Source: Opitutia bacterium (GTDB lineage: Bacteria; Verrucomicrobiota; Verrucomicrobiia; Opitutales; Opitutaceae). Taken from it: 64,000 nucleotides of DNA. The notes under the pieces were generated by a model that was not told the DNA's origin, did no database searches, and saw only the letters and a program-made list of their open reading frames with translations. Location: assembly GCA_016187945.1 (NCBI GenBank), contig JACPIT010000005.1, positions 1 to 64,000 of the forward strand, written 5' to 3'. Of the stretch, positions 55,075 through 63,206 are shown piece after piece. The translations under genes and the position numbers were made by a program. Each line of letters opens with the position of its first letter. The first letter of the stretch is position 1.

Positions 55075-55101
55075 GGAACGGCGATATAATATCGCCACTC
55101 C
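55075..55101. repeat. Short AT-cored palindrome, inverted copy
   Basis: GGAACGGCGATATAATATCGCCACTCC, the reverse complement of the units at 21033 and 42256. A diverged family 2 repeat follows at 55143-55206 (GGTAGGGCGCGGACTCC ... GGACTCGCCGCCCCACC). Confidence 0.75.
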
Positions 55102-55253
55102 TATTTCCCGCGGGAACATCCCGCGTCTCGAACCGAGCGCGAGGTAGGGCGCGGACTCCGCTCCGCGCCGCGGATTTCCGGCGGCGAAGGGACTCGCCGC
55201 CCCACCCACGAGGCCAAGCTGCGGGAACGAAAACTGGGCGTGATACATCCCCA

Positions 55254-56039
55254 CTAACGCTTCCGCCCCGAAGCGGTCTTCGCCGCCGCCGCGACCGCCC
55301 CCATCCCAATCTCGCTCGGCACCACCAATTGCCACCGCCCGCCGGTCAGGCGGAAAACCAGCACGGCGTCCTTCGCGATCGCGCCGCCGCGTTCCGTGCG
55401 CGTCCGCAGCGCGATGTCGCCGTTGCTCAGGTTCAGCGAATTCACCGCGCCGATCGCGCTCAAATCCTGCGGCACCTGCACCGCGATCAGCGTCGCCAGC
55501 ATGCCCTCCGGCGTGCCGTAAGTCGCGCGTGCCTCCTCGGACAATTGCGCAAAAGCGTCCGCGATCTTCGCCCGGCCGGCTTCGTCGACCGCCAGCAACC
55601 GACCGAGCTCGTCGGTTGCGCCGCGCGTCGCAGCCCACACGAAACTCTCCAGCGCCGCCTCCGGCGTGGCCGCGCCGGCGTTGCGCCAATCGGCGCTCTT
55701 CACCATCGGTCCGCGCAGCGGCGGCAGTTCGTCCCCGCCCGAGTCCCGCGGCGGCGCCGCGCCCGCCCCGCCTTTCGCACGCGCGATCGCCTGCTCGACC
55801 GTCGCCAAGTCCGCGCGCACCCGCCCCCACTCGTCGTGCTGCCGCCGCAAACCCGCGAGTTCGTTCTCCGCGTCGCCGCGCCGGCCCGCCGCGGCGCGCG
55901 CCCGCTCCAGTTGCCGCGCGATCAACCGGTCGCGTTCGGCGCGCAGCGCGACCGCACGCGAGTGCTGCCACGCCCCCAGTGCGCCGAACGCGCCGATGCT
56001 GCCGACGAGGCAAAGCCAGATGAGTGCCTTCGGTTTCAT
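55254..56039 (-). CDS. Membrane-anchored coiled-coil protein, partner of the sigma/TonB fusion
   Basis: 261 residues. N-terminal anchor helix about 6-24, coiled coil about 30-90 (RAERDRLIARQLERARAAAG..., LRRQHDEWGRV), Gly/Pro hinge about 92-108, then a folded domain about 110-255 (TPEAALESFVWAATRGATDELGRLLAVDEAG, and a C-terminal VLVFRLTGGRWQLVVPSEIG). Its stop-start distance to the upstream sigma/TonB gene is 4 bases. Its coiled coil shares the LR...DEW motif with that protein, suggesting the two pair through their coils in the periplasm. Function unknown. Confidence 0.75.
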   Translation of the reverse strand: MKPKALIWLCLVGSIGAFGALGAWQHSRAVALRAERDRLIARQLERARAAAGRRGDAENELAGLRRQHDEWGRVRADLATVEQAIARAKGGAGAAPPRDSGGDELPPLRGPMVKSADWRNAGAATPEAALESFVWAATRGATDELGRLLAVDEAGRAKIADAFAQLSEEARATYGTPEGMLATLIAVQVPQDLSAIGAVNSLNLSNGDIALRTRTERGGAIAKDAVLVFRLTGGRWQLVVPSEIGMGAVAAAAKTASGRKR

Positions 56040-56043
56040 CGCC

Positions 56044-57351
56044 TCAAAACCAGTCGTCGCCCTCGTGCTGCATCGTGAACACGATCGCCGTCTCGAGGCG
56101 CGTGTTCACCGTCCGGCCGCCCTTTCGCCCCGGAGCGAATTTCCACTGCCGCAACGCCTCCAGCGCCGGCTCGTCGAACGCGCTGTGCGTCGAGGACACC
56201 ACTTTCGCGCCGACGACATCGCCGTTCGCGTCGACCACGAAACTGACGGTCGCCCGTCCCGCGATGCCGAACTCGCGCAACGCTGCCGGGTAAATCGGCG
56301 CCGCCTGCGCCAGCGGTCGCGGCATCGCGTCGAGCTCGACGGTCCGCGCCGCGTCATCCGCGCGCGGCGGCGTCGGCGCGCGGCGCGGTCTCGCGGCCGC
56401 GCCCGCCTCCTGCAATTTTCGCCACTCGTCGGATCGCTCGCGCAGCCGCCGCTCCAACGCCGGCAACTCGCCCGCCTCGGCGCGCAGCCGCTCGAGTTCG
56501 TCGCTGCCCGACGACGGCGCGCGCAACCGCCGATCTTCGGCGCGGATCTCGTTCGCGACCGACCGCAGCGCGGCAACGTCGCGCTCGAGCGCGGCATTCG
56601 CGCGCTGCTGCACGACGCCCGTCAGCACGCCGGCGGCCAGCACGACCGCGCCCGCCGCCCATTGAAGTTTGGTCACGCTCATAAGCAGTCCCACCGCGCC
56701 CGCCGTCGAGGCCGCCGGAGCCGCCGCCGCAACTGCCGCCGCGAGTCCGCTCGGCGCGGCCACGACGGCCTCCGTCGCCAGCACCGCGCCCAGTGCCGCC
56801 GCACTCGAACGGATGCCGCGCCGCGCCAGCGCGGCGTGCAGCTTGTCGAGCGCCCGCTCCACGCGCATGCGGGCGCCGTTTTCGCCGACGCGCAGCCGCT
56901 CGCCGATCTCGGCGAACCCGCGGTTCTCGAAAAAGCGCAGCAACACCGCCTCGCGATCGCGGTCGTTCAGGTCGCGCATCGCCTCGTCGATCACGCCGCG
57001 CAGCGCCGCCCAGTCCGCCGGTGGCGCGTCGGAGCGGGTCATTTCTTCCATGACGGTTGCCTCCCGCTCGCGGCGCCGGCGCCGCTGCTCCGCGCGCACG
57101 ATTTTCGCGGCCGCGTAGCACGTGCTCGTGTAGAGCCAGCCGGCCAGCACCGGACGCCCGGCCAGCGTCGCGGCCTTGCGCGCCAGATCGGCGAACACGC
57201 TCTGCGCCACGTCGCGCGCGAGGTGCGCGTCGCCGCCGACCTGCCGCAAGGCCGCCGAATACACGAGCGGCAGCCGGCGCTCGACGAGCGTGGCGAACGC
57301 CGCCTGATCGGCGGTTTCGGCGTAACGGCACAGCAGTTCGGCATCGTCCAT
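56044..57351 (-). CDS. ECF sigma factor fused to a membrane helix, coiled coil and TonB C-terminal domain
   Basis: 435 residues from the ATG at 57351. Sigma region 2 about 8-90 (LVERRLPLVYSAALRQVGGDAHLARDVAQSVFADLARKA), region 4 about 115-175 (LNDRDREAVLLRFFENRGFAEIGERLRVGENGARMRVERALDKL). An Ala-rich linker leads to a hydrophobic helix (about 229-248, LQWAAGAVVLAAGVLTGVV), coiled coil about 250-318, a Pro/Arg region, and a TonB C-terminal domain about 347-428 (PIYPAALREFGIAGRATVSFVVDANGDVVGAKVVSST ... ALEALRQWKFAPG). The frame is continuous throughout, so this is one polypeptide. ECF factors are normally about 170-200 residues and soluble. Predicted topology: sigma inside, TonB domain in the periplasm. 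Confidence 0.85.
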   Translation of the reverse strand: MDDAELLCRYAETADQAAFATLVERRLPLVYSAALRQVGGDAHLARDVAQSVFADLARKAATLAGRPVLAGWLYTSTCYAAAKIVRAEQRRRRREREATVMEEMTRSDAPPADWAALRGVIDEAMRDLNDRDREAVLLRFFENRGFAEIGERLRVGENGARMRVERALDKLHAALARRGIRSSAAALGAVLATEAVVAAPSGLAAAVAAAAPAASTAGAVGLLMSVTKLQWAAGAVVLAAGVLTGVVQQRANAALERDVAALRSVANEIRAEDRRLRAPSSGSDELERLRAEAGELPALERRLRERSDEWRKLQEAGAAARPRRAPTPPRADDAARTVELDAMPRPLAQAAPIYPAALREFGIAGRATVSFVVDANGDVVGAKVVSSTHSAFDEPALEALRQWKFAPGRKGGRTVNTRLETAIVFTMQHEGDDWF

Positions 57352-57442
57352 TGCGGTTTTCCAGATAGCACCCGCGCCGCGCCGAAGCGCACAAAATTTT
57401 TCGGAACGGGCGCGTGTCGCCCGCCAGCCCGGGTTTTTTTGA

Positions 57443-57534
57443 TTTTCACACGAAGGCGGCAAAGGAAGCGAAGCAGACTCAGCGAAGGAGAGCTTTTCGC
57501 CGACTTCGCTTCCTTCGCTGCCTTCGTGTAAAAG
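57443..57534. repeat. Family 9 long inverted repeat
   Basis: TTTTCACACGAAGGCGGCAAAGG ... CCTTCGCTGCCTTCGTGTAAAAG. It fills much of the 327-base gap between the divergent sigma/TonB and kinase-like genes, so it may sit over their promoters. A half copy is at about 26623-26640. Confidence 0.8.
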
Positions 57535-57678
57535 TCCCCTGATCGACCATCGATGCCGCCCGCGGATTCCAAATCCCGCACTCGCCGCGCCGCTTCGCGC
57601 ACGTAGACTACGCTTGCGGCGGCGCACGCCTCCCCCGCGAAAAACGTCAACCGGGCCCCGCCCACAACGACTCGCGCC

Positions 57679-58422
57679 ATGACTCCCCACACCTACCTCG
57701 AGCACGGTCTCAGCGTCCTCCAAGCGCGCCTGCGCACGCCGCGCGCGCCCATCGCCACGCCGACCGACGTCCACCCGTTCGTCACGCTCTCGCGCGAGAC
57801 CGGCGCGGGCGCCTCCGCGCTCGGCCTCGAACTCGTGCCGCTCCTCGATCGCGATTTCGCCGGCGAGGCTGGCTCGTGGGTTTTTCTCGATCGCGACCTG
57901 CTCAACCGCGCGCTCACCCAGCACCGCCTCCCGGCGAAACTGGCGGAATATCTTCCCGAGGACCGTGTCTCCGAAATCCGCGCCACCATCGGCGAACTCG
58001 TCGGTCTGCATCCGTCGCTCTGGCAGCTCGAACAAAAAGTAGCCGAAGCCGTCCTGCAGCTCGCGCACGTCGGCCACGTCATCCTCGCCGGCCGCGCCGC
58101 GCACCTCATCACGCGCGCCCTGCCGGGCGGCCTGCACGTGCGGCTCGTCGCCTCGCGCGCGACCCGCATCGAACGCACCGCCGCCGCGCTCGGCTGCAAG
58201 CTCGATGCCGCCGCCAAGCAGGTGGATCAAAACGACGAGGCGCGCCGCCGTTTCGTGCGCTCGAACTTCGACGCCGATATCGAAGACCCTCACTACTACG
58301 ATCTCGTGATCAACACGGAACACTTCAGCGCCCACGACGCCGCGCAACTCGTCGCCTCCGCGCTGCGCGAGCGCCTCCACCAGGCTCACGCGTTCACCAC
58401 GCATCCGCCCATCGCGACGTAG
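57679..58422 (+). CDS. Cytidylate-kinase-like family protein
   Basis: 247 residues. The opening ...HPFVTLSRETGAGASALGLELVPLLDR resembles the P-loop strand of cytidylate kinase-like proteins, with ETGAGAS replacing GxxGxGKS. Later parts are WVFLDRDLLNRALT, HVILAGRAAHLITRALPGGLHVRLVASRATRIER, and DPHYYDLVINTEHFS near the end. Such stand-alone proteins are common and uncharacterised; nucleoside monophosphate phosphorylation is assumed, not shown. Divergent from the sigma/TonB gene. Confidence 0.85.
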   Translation: MTPHTYLEHGLSVLQARLRTPRAPIATPTDVHPFVTLSRETGAGASALGLELVPLLDRDFAGEAGSWVFLDRDLLNRALTQHRLPAKLAEYLPEDRVSEIRATIGELVGLHPSLWQLEQKVAEAVLQLAHVGHVILAGRAAHLITRALPGGLHVRLVASRATRIERTAAALGCKLDAAAKQVDQNDEARRRFVRSNFDADIEDPHYYDLVINTEHFSAHDAAQLVASALRERLHQAHAFTTHPPIAT

Positions 58423-58540
58423 GCCGCCCGTCCGCCCAGGTGGAACGGGTTGACCTCAACCCGTTCCGAGCGCGTCTAACCGACACGCTCCCACTTCGCC
58501 AGCGATCCCCGCCGCGCTCCGCCGGACTCGCGCAGAAGAC

Positions 58541-58680
58541 CTCCCGCGAATGGCGCGAATATGCGCGAATTCAGGGCCCGAAATTCGCTTTCCTCCTTCG
58601 GAATGGCGACACGGATCGGTCGACCTGAAGATTGACGACTTTCATGCGCGCCGATTCGCGAAATTCGCGGGCAACTGCCT
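58541..58680. repeat. Family 10 long inverted repeat, copy A (left of the permease gene)
   Basis: CTCCCGCGAATGGCGCGAAT ... GATTCGCGAAATTCGCGGGCAACTGCC. Matches copy B at 60134-60258 in the same orientation, so the permease gene lies between direct copies. The rest of 58423-58753 shows no gene. Confidence 0.75.
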
Positions 58681-58753
58681 GAGTCCGGCTCCGGCGCGAG
58701 CGCACCACCGCTCTCGTTGACTCTCGCGCGTCGGCCGCGCAACGTCGCGGCGC

Positions 58754-60037
58754 ATGACGAACCACGCGTCGCCCCCGCTCGTCCGCGCGCTCGGCCGCTG
58801 GACCATGGTGGCGCTCGTCGTGAACGGCGTGCTCGGCTCCGCGATCTTCGGATTGCCCGACGACATCGTGCGCCTCGTCGGCCGCGCCGCTCCGCTCGCC
58901 TACCTGCTCGCGGCGGCGGCGATGCTGGTGTTCATCGCCGTGTTCGCCGAACTCAGCTCGCAGTTCACCGAGCCCGGCGGCCCCTACCTCTACGCGCGCG
59001 AGGCGTTCGGACGTTTTTGGGGCATCGAGATGGGCTGGTTCACGTGGCTCGTGCGGCTTACCGCCGCAGCGGCGAACGCCAACCTGTTCGTCATCTACCT
59101 CGGCGAATTCTGGCCCGAAGCCACGACGCCGCTCCCGCGCACGCTGCTGCTCGCGGGCCTGCTCGGCACGCTCACGTTCGTCAACTACCTCGGCGTCACC
59201 GGCGCCGCGCGGCTCTCGAATCTGTTCACCGCGGCCAAGCTCCTGCCGCTCGCGCTGCTCATCCTCGTCGGCTTCGCACTCGCGCGCGTCGTGCCTGCGC
59301 CGGCGCCGCTGCCGCCGCTCGCCGAGACGAAATGGATGAGCGCGTTCATCGTGCTGCTGTTCACCTACGGCGGCTTCGACATGGCGCTGATCCCCGCCGG
59401 CGAGTGCAAGGACACGCGGCGCGACCTGCCGTTCGCGCTCTTCACCGGCCTCGCCGTCATCACGACGATCTACGTGCTGCTGCAACTCGTCGCGATGCGC
59501 ACGGTGCCCAATCTCCCCGACAGCGCGCGCCCGCTCGCCGACGCCGCGCGCGCGCTCGTCGGTCCGCTCGGCGCGTCGCTGATCGCGATCGGCGCGATGG
59601 TGTCGACCAGCGGCTACCTCAGCGCGCAACTGATCGGCGTGCCGCGCCTGACGTTCGCGCTGGCGCAGCGCGGCGATTTCCCCGCGCCGTTCGGCGCGGT
59701 GCACGCGCGCTTCCGCACGCCGCACGTGTCGATTCTCGCGTGGGGCGTGCTGACATTCGCGTTGGCGCTCTATGGCAACTTCGCCTGGAACGTCGGCCTC
59801 TCCGGCGCCGCGCGCCTGCTGACCTACGGCCTCTCCTGCGCCGCGCTGATCAAACTCCGCCGCACCCGCCCCGACGCGCCGGCGCTGCGCTTGCCCGCCG
59901 GGAAATTCATCGCGGCGCTCGGGCTGCTGCTCTGCGTCGTGATGACGACCGGCATGGAACTCGGCCACGTCGGCGCGATCGCTGCGGTGGCGACGATCGC
60001 CGCCGTCAACTGGTGGCTGGCCCGGCGGAAACTGTAG
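58754..60037 (+). CDS. APC-family amino acid permease
   Basis: 427 residues with about twelve helices. The first helix has the APC signature VALVVNGVLGSAIFGLP (the unwound G-S-x-I-F-G-L-P substrate site); next FTEPGGPYLYAREAFGRFWGIEMGW, then FTYGGFDMALIPAGECKDTRRDLPFAL in helix 6. It probably imports or exchanges an amino acid or amine; the substrate is not predictable. The TAG stop is part of the GTAG head of the following family 1 repeat. Confidence 0.93.
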   Translation: MTNHASPPLVRALGRWTMVALVVNGVLGSAIFGLPDDIVRLVGRAAPLAYLLAAAAMLVFIAVFAELSSQFTEPGGPYLYAREAFGRFWGIEMGWFTWLVRLTAAAANANLFVIYLGEFWPEATTPLPRTLLLAGLLGTLTFVNYLGVTGAARLSNLFTAAKLLPLALLILVGFALARVVPAPAPLPPLAETKWMSAFIVLLFTYGGFDMALIPAGECKDTRRDLPFALFTGLAVITTIYVLLQLVAMRTVPNLPDSARPLADAARALVGPLGASLIAIGAMVSTSGYLSAQLIGVPRLTFALAQRGDFPAPFGAVHARFRTPHVSILAWGVLTFALALYGNFAWNVGLSGAARLLTYGLSCAALIKLRRTRPDAPALRLPAGKFIAALGLLLCVVMTTGMELGHVGAIAAVATIAAVNWWLARRKL

Positions 60038-60108
60038 GAGCGGCTTTACGCCGCGACTGGTTCGAAGCGCACGCCGCGTCCGAATCGCGGCGTAAAGCCG
60101 CTCCTACA
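60033..60108. repeat. Family 1 GTAG-headed repeat overlapping the permease stop codon
   Basis: TGTAGGAGCGGCTTTACGCC ... GGCGTAAAGCCGCTCCTACA. The TAG of its head ends the upstream reading frame (AAACTG-TAG). Confidence 0.9.
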
Positions 60109-60133
60109 ACCTAGCCGAACTCATTCGGAAAAC

Positions 60134-60258
60134 CTCCCGCGAATAGCGCGAATGGTCGCGAATTCAGAGCGAGAAATCTCTCTCCGCCGCTGAATCGATC
60201 TCACCGAAGGTCGATGATTTTCATTCGCGCGAATTCGCGCCGTTCGCGGGCAACTGCC
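60134..60258. repeat. Family 10 long inverted repeat, copy B (right of the permease gene)
   Basis: CTCCCGCGAATAGCGCGAAT ... GCGCGAATTCGCGCCGTTCGCGGGCAACTGCC, same orientation as copy A. Confidence 0.75.
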
Positions 60259-60268
60259 AGCGTCAGGT

Positions 60269-61501
60269 TCAGGCCGTCGCCACCGCGCTCTTCCGCCCGA
60301 ACCCCAGCGCCTCCTTCAGCCAGCTCCACGCTTTGCGCAGGCCGACTTCGCAGGTGCCGCTGATGTGATACGTGCGCGCGAAAAGTTCCTCGTGTCCGAG
60401 GTAGCGCGGCGGGAGCAGGAGCAGCGTCTCGATCTTGTCCGTCGCCGTGTTGTGACCGAGCACTTCCGAGTAGAACACGCCGCGCCCGACCACGATGCCC
60501 TCGCGCGGCACGGCGATCTCGCGCTGTTTCAGCACGAGCCACGGCCGGAACTTGAACGTCAGCGCGCCGTCCGCGGCCTGATGCAGCCGGCCGTAGGTGC
60601 GCAGCGGCACGCCGTCGAGTTTGCGGCCGAGGAAAACCTTGTTGCCGTCCGCGAGCAGTTGGAAACGCCGGCGGCGCGCGGTGAAGAAGTCCCAGCAAAA
60701 CACCGTGCCGAACGTCGTCAGCCGGAACGCCCAGCCGGAAAGGAAATACGCGAGCACAACGATGACGACCGACAGCGTCGCGCCGACCACGGGGTCGATG
60801 AACGCCAGCGCCGTCAGCGTGCCGAGCAAGGCGGTGCGCGCGCCCTTCAACGCCGCGTCGACCGCGCCCCACGGACTGAGGAGGATGAGAACGTTGATCG
60901 CGTGCGACGCGATCCAGACGACCACGTGCACCGCGATCGCGAGCGGCACCATCAGGAGCGTCAACAGCCACGAGAAATCCATCGCGCCGAGGTGCACCAT
61001 CGCGAGATTGCCGAGGTGCAAATCGAGCCCGGCCGTCGGCGTGCCGCGCGCGGCCATGACTTTCGACGCCGCGGAAACCAGCACGGGAATCACCGCGCCG
61101 GTCGCGACGAGACCGCTGACCTTGTTCTCCACCGTCTCGAGCACATCGAGCGGTTTTTTCCAACCGGGCGGCGTCGCAGCGCCGAAGGCGTCCTTCGCGG
61201 CCGATGCGCCGACGAGCAGGAAGCCGCACACCCACACCAGCGGGTTCGCGAACCACGGCAGCGCGGCCTTCTCGGCCGGCGTGCTGGCGCGCCACCAGTC
61301 GTAGCAACCGATCGCGCTGACGCCGAGCAGCGGTGAGATCGCGACGCCGGTGATCTGCGTGGCGGTCTTCGCCAACTCGAGCCCGGCGCTCGGCACCTCG
61401 CCGTCCTTGGCTTTCGGGGCCGGATTTGACGCCGCCCACAGCGGCACGGCGAAGAAGCACAACACACCGAGCAATGCAACGAAAGGAGCGAATCGCTTCA
61501 T
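60269..61501 (-). CDS. Exported multi-pass membrane protein of unknown function
   Basis: 410 residues from the ATG at 61501, which opens a signal peptide (about 1-23, FAPFVALLGVLCFFAVPLWA). Helices follow at about 45-62, 80-97, 130-150, 175-200, 215-235 and 250-275. A C-terminal soluble half (about 285-400) has FKFRPWLVLKQREIAVPREGIVVGRGVFYSEVLGHN and LLLLPPRYLGHEELFARTYHISG. No known domain was recognised. Isolated gene in the minus direction. Confidence 0.75.
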   Translation of the reverse strand: MKRFAPFVALLGVLCFFAVPLWAASNPAPKAKDGEVPSAGLELAKTATQITGVAISPLLGVSAIGCYDWWRASTPAEKAALPWFANPLVWVCGFLLVGASAAKDAFGAATPPGWKKPLDVLETVENKVSGLVATGAVIPVLVSAASKVMAARGTPTAGLDLHLGNLAMVHLGAMDFSWLLTLLMVPLAIAVHVVVWIASHAINVLILLSPWGAVDAALKGARTALLGTLTALAFIDPVVGATLSVVIVVLAYFLSGWAFRLTTFGTVFCWDFFTARRRRFQLLADGNKVFLGRKLDGVPLRTYGRLHQAADGALTFKFRPWLVLKQREIAVPREGIVVGRGVFYSEVLGHNTATDKIETLLLLPPRYLGHEELFARTYHISGTCEVGLRKAWSWLKEALGFGRKSAVATA

Positions 61502-61578
61502 GCGCCGAAAAGATACGCCCGCGCGCCGCGTTGGAAAGCCCGCAGATGCCGGGACGCGAATGTGTGCGCCCGACGACC

Positions 61579-61649
61579 GTGGTGGGAGGGGCTTCACGCG
61601 GCGGCGCTCGGCCCGCGTCCAACGTCGGCGCGTAAAGCTCCTCCCCCAC
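61579..61649. repeat. Family 12 inverted repeat
   Basis: GTGGTGGGAGGGGCTTCACG ... CGTAAAGCTCCTCCCCCAC. A second, GTAG-headed repeat follows in the same gap. Confidence 0.7.
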
Positions 61650-61664
61650 GCTCGCGCGCGAGCG

Positions 61665-61790
61665 GTAGCGCCGGTCTCCGACCGGCGGCAGGGCCGAACG
61701 TTCTCTCACCCGCTGCTCGCAGATGCCGCTTCGCTGCCGCCGGTCGGCTTGTCAGCCGTAGTCTCGGCGAAGGCTGAAGACCGGCGCTAC
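61665..61790. repeat. Family 11 GTAG-headed inverted repeat
   Basis: GTAGCGCCGGTCTCCGACCGG ... GGCTGAAGACCGGCGCTAC with a long centre that contains further short palindromes. It lies 40 bases before the methyltransferase start. Confidence 0.75.
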
Positions 61791-61829
61791 TCTGTTGCGC
61801 GCGCGCGGCCGGGTTGTTCTCTTCGCGCC

Positions 61830-62609
61830 ATGCCGCTCACCAAGGCCGAGATCGCCCGCCTCCGCTCGCTGCAGGACAAAAAGCACCGCGAGACGCTCGG
61901 CTTGTTCGTCGTCGAAGGCGAAAAGGTCGTCGGCGAACTCCTCGCGGCAAAGTTCCCCTTCGTCGAACTCTACGCGACCGACGCATGGTCAGGTAGGGCG
62001 AGTCGTCCCGACGAGCCGCCTCGCGCCGCCGCCGCGCGGCGCGGAACGGAATCCGCGCCCTACCTGGAAATCTCCGCCGCCGAGATGGCGCGCATCAGCC
62101 ACTATCCGACGCCATCGACGGTCCTCGCCGTCGGTAAAATCGTCCGCGCTCCGCTCGCGCCGCACGCACTCGACCGCGGCCTCACGCTCGCGCTCGACGG
62201 CATCCAAGACCCGGGCAACGTCGGCACGCTGCTCCGCATCGCGGACTGGTTTGCGTTCGACCGCGTCGTGCTCTCGCCGGATTGCGCGGATCTTTTTTCC
62301 CAGAAGGTCATCAACGCCAGCATGGGCTCCTTCGCGCGCGTTGCCGCGCACACCGCGCCGCTCGCAGAAGCGCTCGCAGGGTGCGCCGCGCCCGTGCTCG
62401 GCTGCGATCTCGCGGGCGACGACGTGCACGCGCTGCCGGCGCTGCGCGACGCCGTCGTCGTGATCGGCAGCGAAGGACGCGGGCTCTCGCCCGCTGTCGC
62501 CGCGCGCGTGACGCGCCGGGTGACGATCCCGAAGTTCGGCGGCGCGGAGTCGCTCAACGCCGCTGTCGCCGCCGCGATCGTGTGCGACAACCTGCGACGC
62601 GTGCGGTAA
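61830..62609 (+). CDS. TrmH/SpoU-family RNA 2'-O-methyltransferase with a repeat-encoded insert
   Basis: 259 residues. The N-terminal substrate-binding part (about 1-90) reads LTKAEIARLRSLQDKKHRETLGLFVVEGEKVVGELL. The SPOUT knot domain (about 105-255) has motif 1 LDGIQDPGNVGTLLRIADWFAFD, motif 2 VVVIGSEGRGLSPAV and motif 3 VTIPKFGGAESLNAAVAAAI. It methylates a ribose in rRNA or tRNA with S-adenosylmethionine. Residues about 55-79 (SGRASRPDEPPRAAAARRG..., PYL) are encoded by a GTAG-headed palindrome at 61992-62064 inserted in frame between YATDAW and EISAAEMARIS, so the N-terminal domain carries a foreign loop. Confidence 0.92.
   Translation: MPLTKAEIARLRSLQDKKHRETLGLFVVEGEKVVGELLAAKFPFVELYATDAWSGRASRPDEPPRAAAARRGTESAPYLEISAAEMARISHYPTPSTVLAVGKIVRAPLAPHALDRGLTLALDGIQDPGNVGTLLRIADWFAFDRVVLSPDCADLFSQKVINASMGSFARVAAHTAPLAEALAGCAAPVLGCDLAGDDVHALPALRDAVVVIGSEGRGLSPAVAARVTRRVTIPKFGGAESLNAAVAAAIVCDNLRRVR
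61992..62064. repeat. Family 2 GTAG-headed palindrome inside a coding sequence
   Basis: GGTAGGGCGAGTCGTCCC on the left; the right end is CCGCGCCCTACC, closer to the diverged copy at 55.1 kb, so it is a chimera of two subtypes. It is read in frame by the methyltransferase gene. Confidence 0.88.
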
Positions 62610-62693
62610 GGCCGGCGCGGGCGACGCTCCTGAGCCGAACAGGCCACGCGCGCGCCCTTGACTTCACCCCGCGCCCGCGAATCTTTCCCGCCG

Positions 62694-63092
62694 GTGCCAC
62701 GCCTCCGCCAACTCTCGCTCGCCTGCCTCGCTCTCGTGCTGTGGCTGTGGGGCACGCAGCATTGCACTCTGGAAGCGGCGGGCGTGCTCGACGGGTTCGG
62801 CCTCGCGACCGCGTGTGACTCGGACGAGAGCGGCCATTGCACGACCGATGACTGCGACACGCTGGAGAGCGGCGCGTATCGCATCGCCGACTCCTCCATC
62901 CACGTGCCCGCGCCCGAGGCGTGCGGCCCCGAGTGCTGGCTCTGCGTCGCGTTGCTCGCGCCGCGGGCGGAAGCGCCGGCCTGTTTCGCCACGACCGCGC
63001 CCGTCGCACTCGACGTGAGCTGGGTGCCCGCGCGACATTTCGAACGTCGCGCGGCGCCGCCGTCGCGCGCTCCCTCCGCGCTCCTCGCCTGA
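62694..63092 (+). CDS. Small Cys-rich exported or membrane protein preceding an efflux locus
   Basis: About 132 residues from the GTG at 62694 (a TTG at 62658 is also possible). N-terminal hydrophobic segment about 5-20 (LSLACLALVLWLWG), then a Cys/Asp/His-rich region with HCTTDDCD and CGPECWLCVALL, which could bind a metal. The C-terminus is Arg/Pro-rich. The outer-membrane efflux protein gene begins 114 bases downstream, so the two may form one metal-resistance operon. Not assignable to a known family. Confidence 0.6.
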   Translation: MPRLRQLSLACLALVLWLWGTQHCTLEAAGVLDGFGLATACDSDESGHCTTDDCDTLESGAYRIADSSIHVPAPEACGPECWLCVALLAPRAEAPACFATTAPVALDVSWVPARHFERRAAPPSRAPSALLA

Positions 63093-63206
63093 TCCGTTCC
63101 GTCGCGAACGGATAGGCCGCTTGCCGCACGCCCGCGCTCCGCGGGCGCCTCCCTCTACCCGGGCCGCGCCGTGCCCGACCGCCACGCTCACCCGCCGCTT
63201 CGTCAT

